From Caulobacteraceae bacterium (lineage in GTDB: Bacteria; Pseudomonadota; Alphaproteobacteria; Caulobacterales; Caulobacteraceae): 59,828 bases of DNA. The notes under the pieces were generated by a model. The model searched no databases. It worked only from the letters and a program-made list of their open reading frames with translations, and was not told the DNA's origin. Numbering within the stretch: position 1 is the first letter of the stretch; every line of letters starts with the position of its first letter. The translations under genes and the position numbers were made by a program. The stretch covers positions 1,945 to 61,772 of the forward strand of contig PLRV01000074.1 of assembly GCA_003164925.1 (NCBI GenBank), in the 5' to 3' direction. Positions 16,429 through 25,498 of the stretch are shown here, piece after piece.

Positions 16429-18015
16429 TCAGCCTCGCCAGAACGGCTCCGCGGCGGCCAGTTTGTCGTAGAGGCGGGCGGCCCGGTCGATCAGAGACTT
16501 TTGGCCGCGGACGCGGGCGCCGATCATCAGGCCGGCGGCGAAGGCCTGGCGCGCGCCTTCCGCGGCGCTGTCGCCGGCCGCGCGGCCGCCGCCCTCGGCC
16601 AGGACCAGGCCCTGATGGCGCGCCACCTCCAGGTCGTTGAGCGCGCCCAGACAGTCCTGCAGGCGCTTGAGCACCGAGGCGAACCGTCGGCGACCATGGA
16701 TGTGGCCATAGAGATCGCCGAAGAACTCCAGGGCGTAGCGCAGTCGTTTGACGCGGATGCGCAGATGGTGGCGCAGCTCCGGACTCAAGGCCTTCAGATC
16801 CTTGCCCCGCCGCTTGATCTGCCGGCGCAGTCGGTCCAGCGCCGCCTCGGCGAATTGCGTGACCGGCGCGCCGGCGCGCACGTCGTATTGTGGTCCAGCC
16901 GGATCGCGCCACGCCCCACTGTCGAGCCAGGCGGCCAGGTCGAGCGTCAGGGCCAGGAAGCGCGGACTGTCCAGGGCCTTCAGCGCGCGGTCGTAGGCCT
17001 TGCTTCGACTGCCATGCAAGCGCTTGCCCAGTTCGGCCATGCCGTCCTGATCCTCGAAACGGTTGGCGGCCGGCAGGAAGGTGTCGGCGATCATCACATC
17101 CAGGTCGCGGGCCTGGTCCAGCTCACTCGCCAGCCATTGCAATTCCGTGGCGATCCGCTCGAAGTCCGGGTCGCGCACCACCGGCTCGAACAGCTTGAAG
17201 GCGGTGCGCAGGCGGCGGATGGCCACCCGCGTCTGGTGCACGGCCTCGGGCCGGCGCAGGGTGCGCAGCACCGCGGCGTTGGCGGTGAGCTGGCGCAGAC
17301 CGCGCGCGCCGATTGCGGTAAAGGCCTGGGCCGTCGTCATGCTTCGCTTGAGCTGCGGCGGCTCGCCCGGCGCGGCGCCCGGCGCGGTATCGGCCAGGAG
17401 GCGGAACCCCCGTTCCGCCTTGGTTACGAAACTCAGCCGCAGCGCCTCGGTCTCGGCCAGCCGCCGCGCCAGCCCGAACAGGGCCTCGGAACGGCCCGTC
17501 TTTAGCTCCAGCTCCAGCTCGCACACGGCCTCGGTGCGACCTTCAGCCTCGATCTGCCCGCGGTCCAGCGCCGCCTCCACTTCGCCGGCCGGTTCGCGGA
17601 TCAGGCGCTTGGCCCGCTTCATGCGGGTGGTGAAGATCGGTTTCAGCTCAAGGCCGATCTGGGCGGGCAGGCTGGCGAAGGGTGTGGCTTGCAAGGCGTC
17701 CAGGTTCAGGGCCTCGCCCTTGGCAAGGTCGTGCTCCCATTCCCCGCGGGTGAACAGGCCGTCGCCCTCGGTCTTGAGGGTCTGGATGCGCCGCTTGCCA
17801 TCCTCGCGCACGCGCAGCGTCAAGCCCGACTTCTGCAGAACGAACTTGGCGGTGTCATAGTAGATGGACACCAAGGTCTGGGCGGGCTTGGGCTTGGGCG
17901 CGCCGGCGCGAACGGTCAGGCGCTCCTCCAAGCGGTCCAGGGCCTCGGGCTTCAGTTCGAACTTAAGTTCGATCTCCCGGGCGTCGCGGCTGTCCGGCGT
18001 GGCGATCTCGCCCAT
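16429..18015 (-). CDS. CYTH and CHAD domain protein, predicted inorganic triphosphatase
   Basis: 528 residues. The N-terminal CYTH domain (about 12-200) opens with the EIELKFEL signature and supplies the acidic/basic tunnel for triphosphate hydrolysis. The C-terminal CHAD domain (about 230-515) is helical and rich in paired Arg/His (VHQTRVAIRRLRTAFKLF; HHLRIRVKRLRYALEFF), as in polyphosphate-binding proteins. It follows HPr by 10 bases and is probably the distal gene of the PTS operon. The link to polyphosphate is family knowledge. Confidence 0.92.
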   Translation of the reverse strand: MGEIATPDSRDAREIELKFELKPEALDRLEERLTVRAGAPKPKPAQTLVSIYYDTAKFVLQKSGLTLRVREDGKRRIQTLKTEGDGLFTRGEWEHDLAKGEALNLDALQATPFASLPAQIGLELKPIFTTRMKRAKRLIREPAGEVEAALDRGQIEAEGRTEAVCELELELKTGRSEALFGLARRLAETEALRLSFVTKAERGFRLLADTAPGAAPGEPPQLKRSMTTAQAFTAIGARGLRQLTANAAVLRTLRRPEAVHQTRVAIRRLRTAFKLFEPVVRDPDFERIATELQWLASELDQARDLDVMIADTFLPAANRFEDQDGMAELGKRLHGSRSKAYDRALKALDSPRFLALTLDLAAWLDSGAWRDPAGPQYDVRAGAPVTQFAEAALDRLRRQIKRRGKDLKALSPELRHHLRIRVKRLRYALEFFGDLYGHIHGRRRFASVLKRLQDCLGALNDLEVARHQGLVLAEGGGRAAGDSAAEGARQAFAAGLMIGARVRGQKSLIDRAARLYDKLAAAEPFWRG

Positions 18016-18025
18016 GGCCCTGCTT

Positions 18026-18298
18026 TCAGTGGTCTTCGTCGAAACGGCCTTCGACCAGCTCGACCAAGGCCGCGACCGCGCTTTCGGCCTCGGGACCCTC
18101 GGCGGCGATCTGGATTTCGCATCCAGGACCCGCCGCCAGCATCATAAGACCCATGATCGAGCGAGCGTCTACCGTCTGGCCATCGCGACTGACCTTGACC
18201 TCCGCGTCGAAGGTGGAAGCCAGTTTCACGAACTTGGCGGAGGCCCTGGCGTGCAGCCCGCGGGCGTTGCAGATGTCGACGGTGCGGTTGACCGTCAT
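18026..18298 (-). CDS. ptsH: HPr phosphocarrier of the regulatory PTS
   Basis: 90 residues. His16 in GLHARAS is the phosphoryl-accepting residue, and Ser47 in DARSIMGLM is the HprK target. In alphaproteobacteria such a partial PTS regulates rather than transports. Its start overlaps the end of the EIIA gene (ATGA), and hprK lies two genes upstream, making the phosphorelay a single operon. Confidence 0.95.
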   Translation of the reverse strand: MTVNRTVDICNARGLHARASAKFVKLASTFDAEVKVSRDGQTVDARSIMGLMMLAAGPGCEIQIAAEGPEAESAVAALVELVEGRFDEDH

Positions 18299-18699
18299 TT
18301 TTCGCCAGCCAGGACGTAGGACGCCACCGAGATGTACTTGCGTCCGGCCTCTTGGGCATAGGCCACGCAGGTGTGCAGATCCTCGCGACCGCGCACGCTG
18401 GCCAGCTTGATCAGCATGGGCAGGTTCAGTCCCGCGATCACCTCCGCACGGGTCTGCTCCATCACCGAGATGGCCAGGTTCGAGGGCGTGCCCCCGAACA
18501 TGTCGGTCAGCAGGATCACGCCTTGCCCGGAGTCCACGGTCTCGGCCGCGTCCAGAATGTCGCGCCGCCGCTTCTCCATGTCGTCCTCTGGCCCGATGCA
18601 GATAGCACGCACCGCCGGCTGAGGGCCGACAACATGTTCCATGGCCAGGACGAATTCTTCGGCGAGACGCCCGTGGGTGACGATCACGAGCCCAATCAT
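18295..18699 (-). CDS. PTS EIIA component, mannose family
   Basis: 134 residues. The EIIA-Man fold begins MIGLVIVTHG, with His9 the predicted phosphorylation site, followed by DMFGGTPSNLA. No EIIB, EIIC or EIID transporter genes are nearby, so it is probably a regulatory output of HPr. Some annotations call it manX; a firm symbol is avoided. It lies 60 bases downstream of hprK. Confidence 0.93.
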   Translation of the reverse strand: MIGLVIVTHGRLAEEFVLAMEHVVGPQPAVRAICIGPEDDMEKRRRDILDAAETVDSGQGVILLTDMFGGTPSNLAISVMEQTRAEVIAGLNLPMLIKLASVRGREDLHTCVAYAQEAGRKYISVASYVLAGEK

Positions 18700-18759
18700 A
18701 CGCAGTCTTCCACCGGGGTCTCCCGAGTCGGCCTTCGCCGCCGCCGCTTGATACGACGC

Positions 18760-19197
18760 TTAGGGCTCCGCTCCAAGCCGACTCAACGCCCAGCGGAGTT
18801 TTATGGGCGCCGACGGCTCCAGCGCGTGCAGACGCAGCACGAAAAGTTCAATGCCTAGAACGGAATGGCGCTCCGGATCGGGCATGCGCTCTATCGCCTC
18901 ATCGGATGGGCGGCAATCGACGATCAGACGAATCCGGGCCAGGCTGCGGGTGGCGGGCAGACTCAGCACCCCCAGACCCCGGGCTTCGATCAGGCCCGCG
19001 ATCGGAACCGGACAAGCGCCGTAGAGCTTGTTTTCACAAACCCAGACAAGGGTTTGGTCGTCCGATGCCACCACCAGGCCCAGCGCGGTGGCCCGCAGGG
19101 CCAGATCGCTCTTGCCCGACCCGGACGGACCCTGAACCAGGGCGCCGAGCCAGCGTCCCGCGTGGTGGAGGCAGAGCAGTCCGGCGTGCATGATCAT
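18760..19197 (-). CDS. hprK: HPr kinase/phosphorylase, short alphaproteobacterial form
   Basis: 145 residues, corresponding only to the catalytic domain of Gram-positive HprK, as is normal in alphaproteobacteria. The Walker A GPSGSGKS occupies residues 23-30; the later EARGLGVLSL stretch is the HprK signature. It phosphorylates HPr on Ser47 in response to metabolic state. It overlaps the chvG stop by four bases. Confidence 0.93.
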   Translation of the reverse strand: MIMHAGLLCLHHAGRWLGALVQGPSGSGKSDLALRATALGLVVASDDQTLVWVCENKLYGACPVPIAGLIEARGLGVLSLPATRSLARIRLIVDCRPSDEAIERMPDPERHSVLGIELFVLRLHALEPSAPIKLRWALSRLGAEP

Positions 19198-20858
19198 GGG
19201 CGCGAGTCCGGCCTCGATTCAGGCAGGCTGACCACAAAACGAGCTCCGAGGGTCTCGCCGGCGGCGCCCTTACGGTTTTCCGCCCAGATGCGGCCCCGAT
19301 ATGCGGCGACGATTTGACGCGCGATGGACAGGCCCAAGCCCGAATTGGAGCCGAAGGCCGTCCCCTTGGGCCTTGAGGTGTAGAATCGCTGGAAGACGGT
19401 CTCCAGATTCTCGTCCGGCACGCCGGGGCCATCGTCCTCCACCGCGGCGCGCACCTCGCGCCCGGCGCGCCATAGGCTCACCCGCACCTCGCCGTCCGGC
19501 GCGCTGAACGAGCGCGCATTGTCGATCAGATTGCGGAACACCTGGCCCAGGGATCCTTCCAGGCCGACCACCAGCATGGGGTCCAGGCCGTCCGGCTCGA
19601 TGTAGCGCACCACCGCTCCGCCGCGCCCGGTCTCGTTATACAGGCCGCTGATGTCCTTGAGCAGCCGACCCAGATCGAGGGGGCGGGGGGTCTCGCGCGA
19701 AAGCTCCGCATCCAGCCGCGAGGCGTTGGAGATGTCGGTGACCAGCCGGTCCAACCGGGTAATGTCCTGGTGCAGGATACTCAGCAGCCGCTCGCGCGCG
19801 GCCTGTTCGGTCACCAGCGGCAAGGTGTCCACCGCCGAACGGATGGAGGTCAGGGGATTGCGGATCTCGTGCGCGACATCCGCGGCGAAGCGCTCAATGG
19901 CGTCCATCCGCTCCGACAGGGTTTCGGTCATGCTCTCCAGCGAGCGCGCCAGATCGCCCAGCTCGTCATCGCGCCGGGCCACCTCCGGCAGGGAGATGGA
20001 GCGCGCCCGCGACAGGCGCACGCGGTCGGCCGCCGAGGCCAGTCGCAGCACCGGCGCGGCGATCAGCCGGCTGAGCAGGAGCGAGGAGATCAAGGTGGCG
20101 CACAGGGCCACCAACACGAAGGGCAAGATCGCCAGGCGTTGGGCGGCGATGGTGGCGTCGATGTCGCCGGCCTCCAAGGTCAGCACGCCCAGCACCGCAT
20201 TGACGTTTTGGATCGGCAGCGAGACCGACACCACCTGCTCGCCGTTGGGACTGATGCGGATGTCGCTGATCCGCTCGCCCTGCAGCGCTTCGGAGACCTC
20301 CTTGTTCAGCGCCGACCTGGCCTGGGCCTGGGCCTGGGGACTGGGCGCTGTGGGGGAATGCGGCCAGGGCAGACTCCATGCCCCGCGCTTGTGGGCCGGC
20401 GGAAGAGGGCGTTCCTCCACCCGGTCGGCGATCAGATAGGAATCGGCGATCAGACCGCCGTGGGCGTCGAACAGGCGCACCCTCTGGGAAAGGGGGATGG
20501 ACAAGGCTTCGAGCAGGTCGGTGGCGCGCTGCTGCTCAAGCATGGGCTCGGGCGAACCCATGGTCGCGAATTCGGCGATGACATTGGCCATCAGTTCGCC
20601 CTGCACCCGCAGGCTGTCCTGGCGCGCCTCCACCAGATTGCGCCGGAACTCGTTGAGCACCAGGGCGCCGACGATCAGGATCGCCAGGCCCAAGAGGTTG
20701 AGGCCAACGATCAGCCGGCCGAGGCGCGAGCCCGGCCGCCACAGGCGGCGCTCACGCGGGGTCTCCTGGCGGCCGCGTTTCCGGGCCCCGGTCCAGGCCG
20801 GGGCGGCGCCGTGCTCGGCGTCGTGTTCAGGATTCGCGATAGCGGTATCCGACGCCAT
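19194..20858 (-). CDS. chvG: Sensor histidine kinase ChvG
   Basis: 554 residues. An N-terminal membrane segment (about 48-68), a periplasmic stimulus-sensing domain, a second membrane segment (about 244-266), HAMP, then HisKA with [18 protein letters not shown] (His near residue 331) and a HATPase domain ([15 protein letters not shown]). ChvG senses envelope stress or acidity and phosphorylates ChvI. Its start lies inside the last 32 bases of chvI, so translation is coupled. Confidence 0.95.
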   Translation of the reverse strand: MASDTAIANPEHDAEHGAAPAWTGARKRGRQETPRERRLWRPGSRLGRLIVGLNLLGLAILIVGALVLNEFRRNLVEARQDSLRVQGELMANVIAEFATMGSPEPMLEQQRATDLLEALSIPLSQRVRLFDAHGGLIADSYLIADRVEERPLPPAHKRGAWSLPWPHSPTAPSPQAQAQARSALNKEVSEALQGERISDIRISPNGEQVVSVSLPIQNVNAVLGVLTLEAGDIDATIAAQRLAILPFVLVALCATLISSLLLSRLIAAPVLRLASAADRVRLSRARSISLPEVARRDDELGDLARSLESMTETLSERMDAIERFAADVAHEIRNPLTSIRSAVDTLPLVTEQAARERLLSILHQDITRLDRLVTDISNASRLDAELSRETPRPLDLGRLLKDISGLYNETGRGGAVVRYIEPDGLDPMLVVGLEGSLGQVFRNLIDNARSFSAPDGEVRVSLWRAGREVRAAVEDDGPGVPDENLETVFQRFYTSRPKGTAFGSNSGLGLSIARQIVAAYRGRIWAENRKGAAGETLGARFVVSLPESRPDSRP

Positions 20859-21543
20859 AAAGGGTCTCTATCGCGTCGAAGTTGGGATCCGTCTGGCGGA
20901 ACTTCTTGCGCATGCGCTTGACGTGGCTGTCGATGGTGCGGTCGTCGACATAAACCTGATCCTCATAGGCCGCATCCATCAGATTGTCCCGACTCTTGAC
21001 GAACCCTGGGCGCTGGGCCAGCGCCTGCAGCAGCAGAAACTCGGTGACCGTCAGCTTCACCGGCTTACCTTCCCACAGGCAGTCATGCCGCTCCGGGTCC
21101 ATGGTCAGCTTGCCGCGCTTGATCGCACGCGCGCTGGCCGCCGCCGCCGAGGCGGGGGTCTGGGCTTCGTCCTCCGCTGCCGCGCCGGCGCGGCGAAGCA
21201 CCGCCTTGACCCGTTCGATCAGCAGCCGCTGGCTGAAGGGCTTGTGAATGTAGTCATCCGCCCCAAGGTTGAAGCCGAGGATTTCGTCGATTTCCTCGTC
21301 CTTGGAGGTGAGGATGATCACCGGCAGGGCCGTGCTTTGCCGCAGGCGGCGCAGCACCTCCATCCCGTCCATGCGGGGCATCTTCACGTCGAGGATCGCC
21401 AGATCGGGCGGGTCGCTCTCGAGGGCCTGTAGACCAGAAGCGCCGTCGTAGTAGGCTTTGACCGTATGGCCATGGCTTTCCAGCGCCATGGAAATCGAAG
21501 CGACGATGTTTTCATCGTCGTCGACCAGGGTAATCTTCGCCAT
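20827..21543 (-). CDS. chvI: Response regulator ChvI
   Basis: 238 residues. The receiver domain has acidic DDD at 8-10, phospho-acceptor Asp52 in LDVKMP, and conserved Thr and Lys (ILTSKD, HKPF). The C-terminal winged-helix is of OmpR type ([33 protein letters not shown]). Two adjacent ATGs exist; the second (21543) has better spacing to AAAGG. It leads the chvI-chvG-hprK-EIIA-ptsH operon and is divergent from an uncharacterised large gene. Confidence 0.95.
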   Translation of the reverse strand: MAKITLVDDDENIVASISMALESHGHTVKAYYDGASGLQALESDPPDLAILDVKMPRMDGMEVLRRLRQSTALPVIILTSKDEEIDEILGFNLGADDYIHKPFSQRLLIERVKAVLRRAGAAAEDEAQTPASAAAASARAIKRGKLTMDPERHDCLWEGKPVKLTVTEFLLLQALAQRPGFVKSRDNLMDAAYEDQVYVDDRTIDSHVKRMRKKFRQTDPNFDAIETLYGVGYRYRES

Positions 21544-21695
21544 CATTCGCCTTTGCGCAGCGTTCTTCGCCTTCACCTAAGCTCTGGGTTGGGCCGTATC
21601 AAGGCAATCCGGTCCTTCGGATCACGCTGGTCTCTCAACGCCATGTTAAGCTTAAAGGTCGCAAATTGCCGCCGACGAGAGACCGCGGCCGAGCC

Positions 21696-23396
21696 ATGGA
21701 CGAGCAACAGATTCACTTTGAAGTGTTCGTGCGGCGCAACCCTGCCTCATCAATGGCTTTGGAGCTGGCCACAGAAAACCGGGCTCACGCGCTGGAGTTC
21801 GCCGAGCAGTTCCTGATTGCGGCCCCGGATGGGGCGGTGCGCGTGTCCAAGGAGACGCGTGACCCGGACACGGGCGATTATCGTTCGGTGACGATCCTGG
21901 CCAAGGGCGCGCCCGAAAAGCGCCGCTCCAAGACCCCGACGGAGGACGCCGGCCCGCCCTGCGTGGCGCCGCAGGACCTTTATAGCGTGCACGCCCGCCA
22001 GAGGATCGCGCGTCTGCTCGAAGGTTGGCTTGGGCGCAACAAGGCCACCGCCTTCGAGTTGCTGCACCGCCCCGATCTGGCCGAGAAGCTGGAAGCCAGC
22101 GGCACGGATCTGCAGCACGCGGTGCAAAAAATCGCCATTCCCGAGGCCCAGGCGCGCGGCTTGTCCGTGCACGAGGTCATTCGCACCTTCAATGGCCTGA
22201 TCGAACGGGCCATTAGCCGGCTGATCAAGGACGGCCGACGCGGCGCCCTGGCCCGCTTCGAAAAGAGCAGTTTCGCCGGGGCCTGCCGACGCGTGGCCGA
22301 GGATGCGGAGCCGGCCTACAAACTCGGCGGCGGGGTGGCGGCCTATTTGGCCGACGCCAAGAGTTGGAGCGCCAAGATCGACCGATTGCTCGATCTGGCC
22401 GATGCGGCGCCCGCCGAGCCCAAATTGCGCAAGCTGGCCTTCGAAGTGCTGGAACAGCCTTTGGGCGAGATCATGGGCTCGCCTCTGGGCATGTCCGAGC
22501 TGCTCGGCCCGGACCTGGATCTAGGCGGAAGCCTGACAGCCATGACGCGGCTGGCCGCCGGACCGATCGTAGACATGATGGCCACGGCCGATCCCACGGT
22601 GGCGCGGATGATGCCGCGCCTGACCGGGTCGGCGGAACGGCTATCGCGCTGGATGGAAGGCGACTACTTCCAGAGCGTGCACATCGCGATCGGGCGCAAG
22701 GTGCTGGCCGAGATCAGAGCCGTGCGGCGCCTGCGGCCGACCGACGCCCAGGCCGAGATCGACGTGCTCCGCGCCCTGGCCATGACGCTGACCGCCGCAG
22801 GCGGGAAGATGCTGCCCCAGGAGGACGTGCGCGAGGCCTTCATCGAGCGTTCACGCATGCTGGTCGGCGCCGAATTCATCGCCTCCGCCTTAGCCAAGGC
22901 CGAGGACGCTCCGGAGGAGGTTCGCGCCCTGGTGCGCATCGCCGAGAATGTCACCGGCCCCACCAATAAGCGTCAGGCCGGCCAATGGCTGGTCGGCGCG
23001 GTCACGGCCCTACGCTTCGAGAAGGAGCTGCGCGAGGCGCGCGACCCACCCGGCCAGCGCCTGGCGACCCTGGCCGATCTGCAGCGCGCGGTGGCGCGCG
23101 TTGGCGTCGGCGAGGCCGACCGCCAGCTGATCGTGCGGCGTCTTGGCGATATCGGCGGCCTGATCGAGGCCGACGCCCGCCTGATCGATCAGATCCTGCA
23201 CTCGCCCACCGGCCCGATGCAGCGGTTGGGTCTGTTGCTTCGCCTGGCCCTGGGCGAGGCCGCCCCGATCGGCCCGGCGGCGGACAGGGCCAAGGCCGCC
23301 GCTCTCAAGCTGGCCCGCGAGCCCGCCACTCGCGCCGAGCTGGCGCGCGCGCCCGAGGTGCTGGAGCGCCTGCGACCCCTGATGAACGCGGCATAG
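21696..23396 (+). CDS. Uncharacterised large helical protein divergent from chvI
   Basis: 566 residues; no domain recognised. The first about 70 residues look like a small alpha/beta module (IHFEVFVRR; VTILAKG), the remainder is predicted all-helical and rich in Ala, Leu, Arg and Glu. There is no signal peptide or membrane segment, so it is probably cytoplasmic. Coding character is strong and length is uninterrupted. The start ATG 21696 lies 150 bp from the chvI start. Its stop TAG (23394-23396) is the first three bases of a GANTC repeat. Function is unknown; its position suggests a possible link to ChvI. Confidence 0.8.
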   Translation: MDEQQIHFEVFVRRNPASSMALELATENRAHALEFAEQFLIAAPDGAVRVSKETRDPDTGDYRSVTILAKGAPEKRRSKTPTEDAGPPCVAPQDLYSVHARQRIARLLEGWLGRNKATAFELLHRPDLAEKLEASGTDLQHAVQKIAIPEAQARGLSVHEVIRTFNGLIERAISRLIKDGRRGALARFEKSSFAGACRRVAEDAEPAYKLGGGVAAYLADAKSWSAKIDRLLDLADAAPAEPKLRKLAFEVLEQPLGEIMGSPLGMSELLGPDLDLGGSLTAMTRLAAGPIVDMMATADPTVARMMPRLTGSAERLSRWMEGDYFQSVHIAIGRKVLAEIRAVRRLRPTDAQAEIDVLRALAMTLTAAGGKMLPQEDVREAFIERSRMLVGAEFIASALAKAEDAPEEVRALVRIAENVTGPTNKRQAGQWLVGAVTALRFEKELREARDPPGQRLATLADLQRAVARVGVGEADRQLIVRRLGDIGGLIEADARLIDQILHSPTGPMQRLGLLLRLALGEAAPIGPAADRAKAAALKLAREPATRAELARAPEVLERLRPLMNAA

Positions 23397-23526
23397 AGCC
23401 CGACGGCTTCATCTTGAAGCTCTTGAGCGCGATGGGTTTAGGTGGAATCGCCTAAACGCTGAATCGTGCTCGAGATTCAAATATGTAGAGCCGGATTCAG
23501 ACTTCGAGAGAAGTCATCCGGCTCTA
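23394..23526 (-). repeat. GANTC intergenic repeat, copy C (composite)
   Basis: It opens with a forward half of module 1 (23394-23422), followed by module 2 in reverse orientation (about 23423-23470, inner stem GTTTAGG...CCTAAAC partly intact) and a full reverse module 1 (23490-23526, pairing AGAGCCGGAT with ATCCGGCTCT). Several GANTC sites are present. Its first three bases are the stop codon of the left gene, and its last three are the stop codon of the convergent right gene. Confidence 0.85.
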
Positions 23527-24117
23527 ATCGTCCAATCCCTTGCCAGCCAGAATTCGCGGGATGCATTGCTCGATCCGCGCCTGCCGGGTCTTGGATTGCT
23601 TGGCCGACGAGAAGTGCAGCTTGTAAGCCCTTTGCCGTCCCGGCGTCAGGGTCTGGAAGGCGGCTTTCAAGGCCGGCGTTTCATCCAATCGGCTTTGAAA
23701 TTCTTCGGGCGTGCTGAAGTCTTCGGCGTTCTTGAAGCTCACCTTCGCGCCGGATTTTTCGATTTCGACGGCCTGTTGAATATAATCTTTCACCACGGCC
23801 TGCTTCTTGAGGACGTCCTGAATGCCGGTGAACCGGATCTGGCGCGCGGCCTGCACATTCTGGGTCTGCTGGATCAGCACGCCGTGGGGGTCCTCCAGCA
23901 GGGCGCCCTTGAAGAACAGCAAGGCGCAATAGTCCTTAAACCCATGAATTAAAACGATGTTCTTGTTATCCAACGCGTAGCAGGGAACACCCCACTTGAG
24001 GTCCTCCGTCAGGCCGCTGGCCAGAACGATCGTCCGCAAGGCCTTGTATTCCTCCCGCCACTTTTGGGCGCTGTCGAGGAAGGCGTCTACCTTGGGATTC
24101 CCTTGGCTGTTTGTCAT
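23524..24117 (-). CDS. DUF1801/YdeI-OmpD-associated family protein
   Basis: 197 residues. The N-terminal part (VDAFLDSAQKWREEYKALRTIVLASGLTEDLKWGVPCY, with the WGVPCY core) is DUF1801; the C-terminal part (FQTLTPGRQRAYKLHFSSAKQSKTRQARIEQC) is the YdeI/OmpD-associated tail. Function is unclear; some relatives are called iron chaperones without strong proof. Base composition is distinctly lower in GC than its neighbours (about 50% in parts), and dispersed repeats lie immediately on both sides, so it may have been acquired. Confidence 0.82.
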   Translation of the reverse strand: MTNSQGNPKVDAFLDSAQKWREEYKALRTIVLASGLTEDLKWGVPCYALDNKNIVLIHGFKDYCALLFFKGALLEDPHGVLIQQTQNVQAARQIRFTGIQDVLKKQAVVKDYIQQAVEIEKSGAKVSFKNAEDFSTPEEFQSRLDETPALKAAFQTLTPGRQRAYKLHFSSAKQSKTRQARIEQCIPRILAGKGLDD

Positions 24118-24158
24118 GATCGGCTCTTGGTCGCGTGGCGGCGGCGTCGAAGAATTTG

Positions 24159-24227
24159 AACCACGAAGATCACGAAGACCACCAAGAGCTTGGTGTTTCC
24201 TTCGTGTTCTTTGTGATCTTTGTGGTT
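24159..24227. repeat. 69-bp palindromic dispersed repeat, copy 2
   Basis: Same length and design as 10407-10475 with five substitutions, four of them in the loop region. It lies 41 bp upstream of the DUF1801 start and just beyond the mmcB stop, a spacer between two leftward genes. Confidence 0.85.
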
Positions 24228-24256
24228 CCCAAAATTCCGCGCCTGCGCGCGAAGGC

Positions 24257-24694
24257 CTAGATTTCCCCCGCCCGCAGCGTCGCCAACCGGGCGAAGCTGA
24301 GGGTCAAGGCCTTGCGCCGGGCCGGCGCGAGGGCTTCCTCGGGGCTGGGCCGCACGATGGCTCCGCCAAAGCCGTCAGCCACGATCAGGCCCGGTTCGTC
24401 CGGCAGAATATCGCGCGGGAACTCCGGCGCCACGGCGAAATAGAAGGTGTCGCAATAGGGCGCGTACTCATGCCACTTGCGGTCGGCGCGGAAGTCCTCA
24501 AGGCCCGACTTCACCTCGCAGATGGCGATCTGACCCCTGGGCCCCAGGGCCATGACATCGGCGCGTCGCCCATTGGGCAGGCCCACCTCGAGCAGCGGCG
24601 CATAGCCCAGGGCGACCATCAGCCGCGCGGCGCCACGCGTCACGGCGCCAGTGGTCTGAGGGCGGGACAGGGCGACAAGAGCAAGAACTTCCAC
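24257..24694 (-). CDS. mmcB: MmcB family DNA repair protein
   Basis: 145 residues. MmcB is a small protein with a PD-(D/E)XK-like core (NGRRADVMAL then AICEVKSGLEDFRADRKW) involved in DNA-damage tolerance, and is SOS-regulated in Caulobacter. The start chosen is GTG 24694; a LexA box lies 11 bases upstream. The C-terminus (RRKALTLSFARLATLRAG) is typical. A decayed dehydrogenase lies directly upstream on the same strand. Confidence 0.88.
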   Translation of the reverse strand: MEVLALVALSRPQTTGAVTRGAARLMVALGYAPLLEVGLPNGRRADVMALGPRGQIAICEVKSGLEDFRADRKWHEYAPYCDTFYFAVAPEFPRDILPDEPGLIVADGFGGAIVRPSPEEALAPARRKALTLSFARLATLRAGEI

Positions 24695-24705
24695 CGCGCC
24701 ATTCT

Positions 24706-24720
24706 GTTCGGCATTCGTTC
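24706..24720 (-). promoter_or_regulatory. LexA (SOS) box of mmcB
   Basis: GTTC-ggcattc-GTTC is an exact match to the alphaproteobacterial LexA direct-repeat operator GTTC-N7-GTTC (GAAC-N7-GAAC on the mmcB strand). It ends 11 bases before the mmcB start, where bound LexA would block transcription initiation. Confidence 0.75.
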
Positions 24721-24737
24721 CAGAGGCAAGGGGGCGG

Positions 24738-24962
24738 CCTGGCGGTATAACCGCCGTCGATCACCAGCTCCGAGCCGGTGATGAACTCGGCCTCGTCCGA
24801 TGCCAGGTAGACGACGCCCCTGGCGATATCGTCCGGCTCGGCGATGGGGATCTAAATGAAGCCCGGGTGGATGGAGTTCACTCGAATCTTGTTCGGGGCG
24901 TAAATCAGGGCTTCGTTCTTGCTCACGAGGCGAACCACGCCCTTGGAGGCGTGATAAGGCCG
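24738..24962 (-). pseudogene. Remnant of a short-chain dehydrogenase/reductase
   Basis: On the minus strand one frame reads YHASKGVVRLVSKNEALIYA, then the NSIHPGFI motif, a TAG stop (24852-24854) where SDR relatives usually have Trp, then EPDDIARGVVYLASDEAEF and GSELVIDGGYTA. These are the catalytic YxxxK and the C-terminal signatures of an SDR. About 25 residues between the two parts and the whole N-terminal Rossmann half are missing. It fills part of the 459-bp gap 24695-25153, otherwise without a gene. Confidence 0.8.
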
Positions 24963-25153
24963 TGGGGTTGGCCCCGCTCGGAGCATGATGGGATCGCCGC
25001 ATGGCCATCCGACCATCCGACGGCCTTTTGGACTTAAGCGAGAGTTGAAGCGCCACAACCGTTTACGGCGCGGGTCGGTTGATCTGCGTCAAGGCCGTCC
25101 GTTGATCGCCGGGTAGTGTAGCGCGCAAGGTCGCATCAAACGGAGCGCCAACG

Positions 25154-25498
25154 ATGACCCGCCAAACTTCCCGACAGCTTGGGTGTCGAGCGGTGCTCTT
25201 GACCGCAGGCGCCCTGGGCTTGGCCTTCGCCGCGTCTACGGCCTTGGCCCAGACCGCCCAGGATAATGGCGGGGCCCACACCGACCAAAACAGCAAGGGC
25301 CCGGTCGTCGTTCACGCCGCCCCTACGCAGCATCGACCCCGAATTGGCATACCGCCTGCAAAGGCCGCCGCCTACGCCTCGGAAGCGGCCCGAAACGACG
25401 CTTGGCGAAAATATCGCAGCGGCGCCCCTTCGGTGACCACCAGCACGAAGGATCTCGCACAGGATTATCCAGGCCTGCGAACCTATGTTCCGCACTAG
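25154..25498 (+). CDS. Small exported protein of unknown function
   Basis: 114 residues with a clear signal peptide (AVLLTAGALGLAFAASTALA, cleavage after ALA near residue 32). The mature part is short, polar and Pro/Gln/Asn-rich, without cysteines or a known domain; it ends DYPGLRTYVPH. The stop TAG (25496-25498) is supplied by the first bases of a GANTC repeat. Probably periplasmic. Confidence 0.65.
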   Translation: MTRQTSRQLGCRAVLLTAGALGLAFAASTALAQTAQDNGGAHTDQNSKGPVVVHAAPTQHRPRIGIPPAKAAAYASEAARNDAWRKYRSGAPSVTTSTKDLAQDYPGLRTYVPH

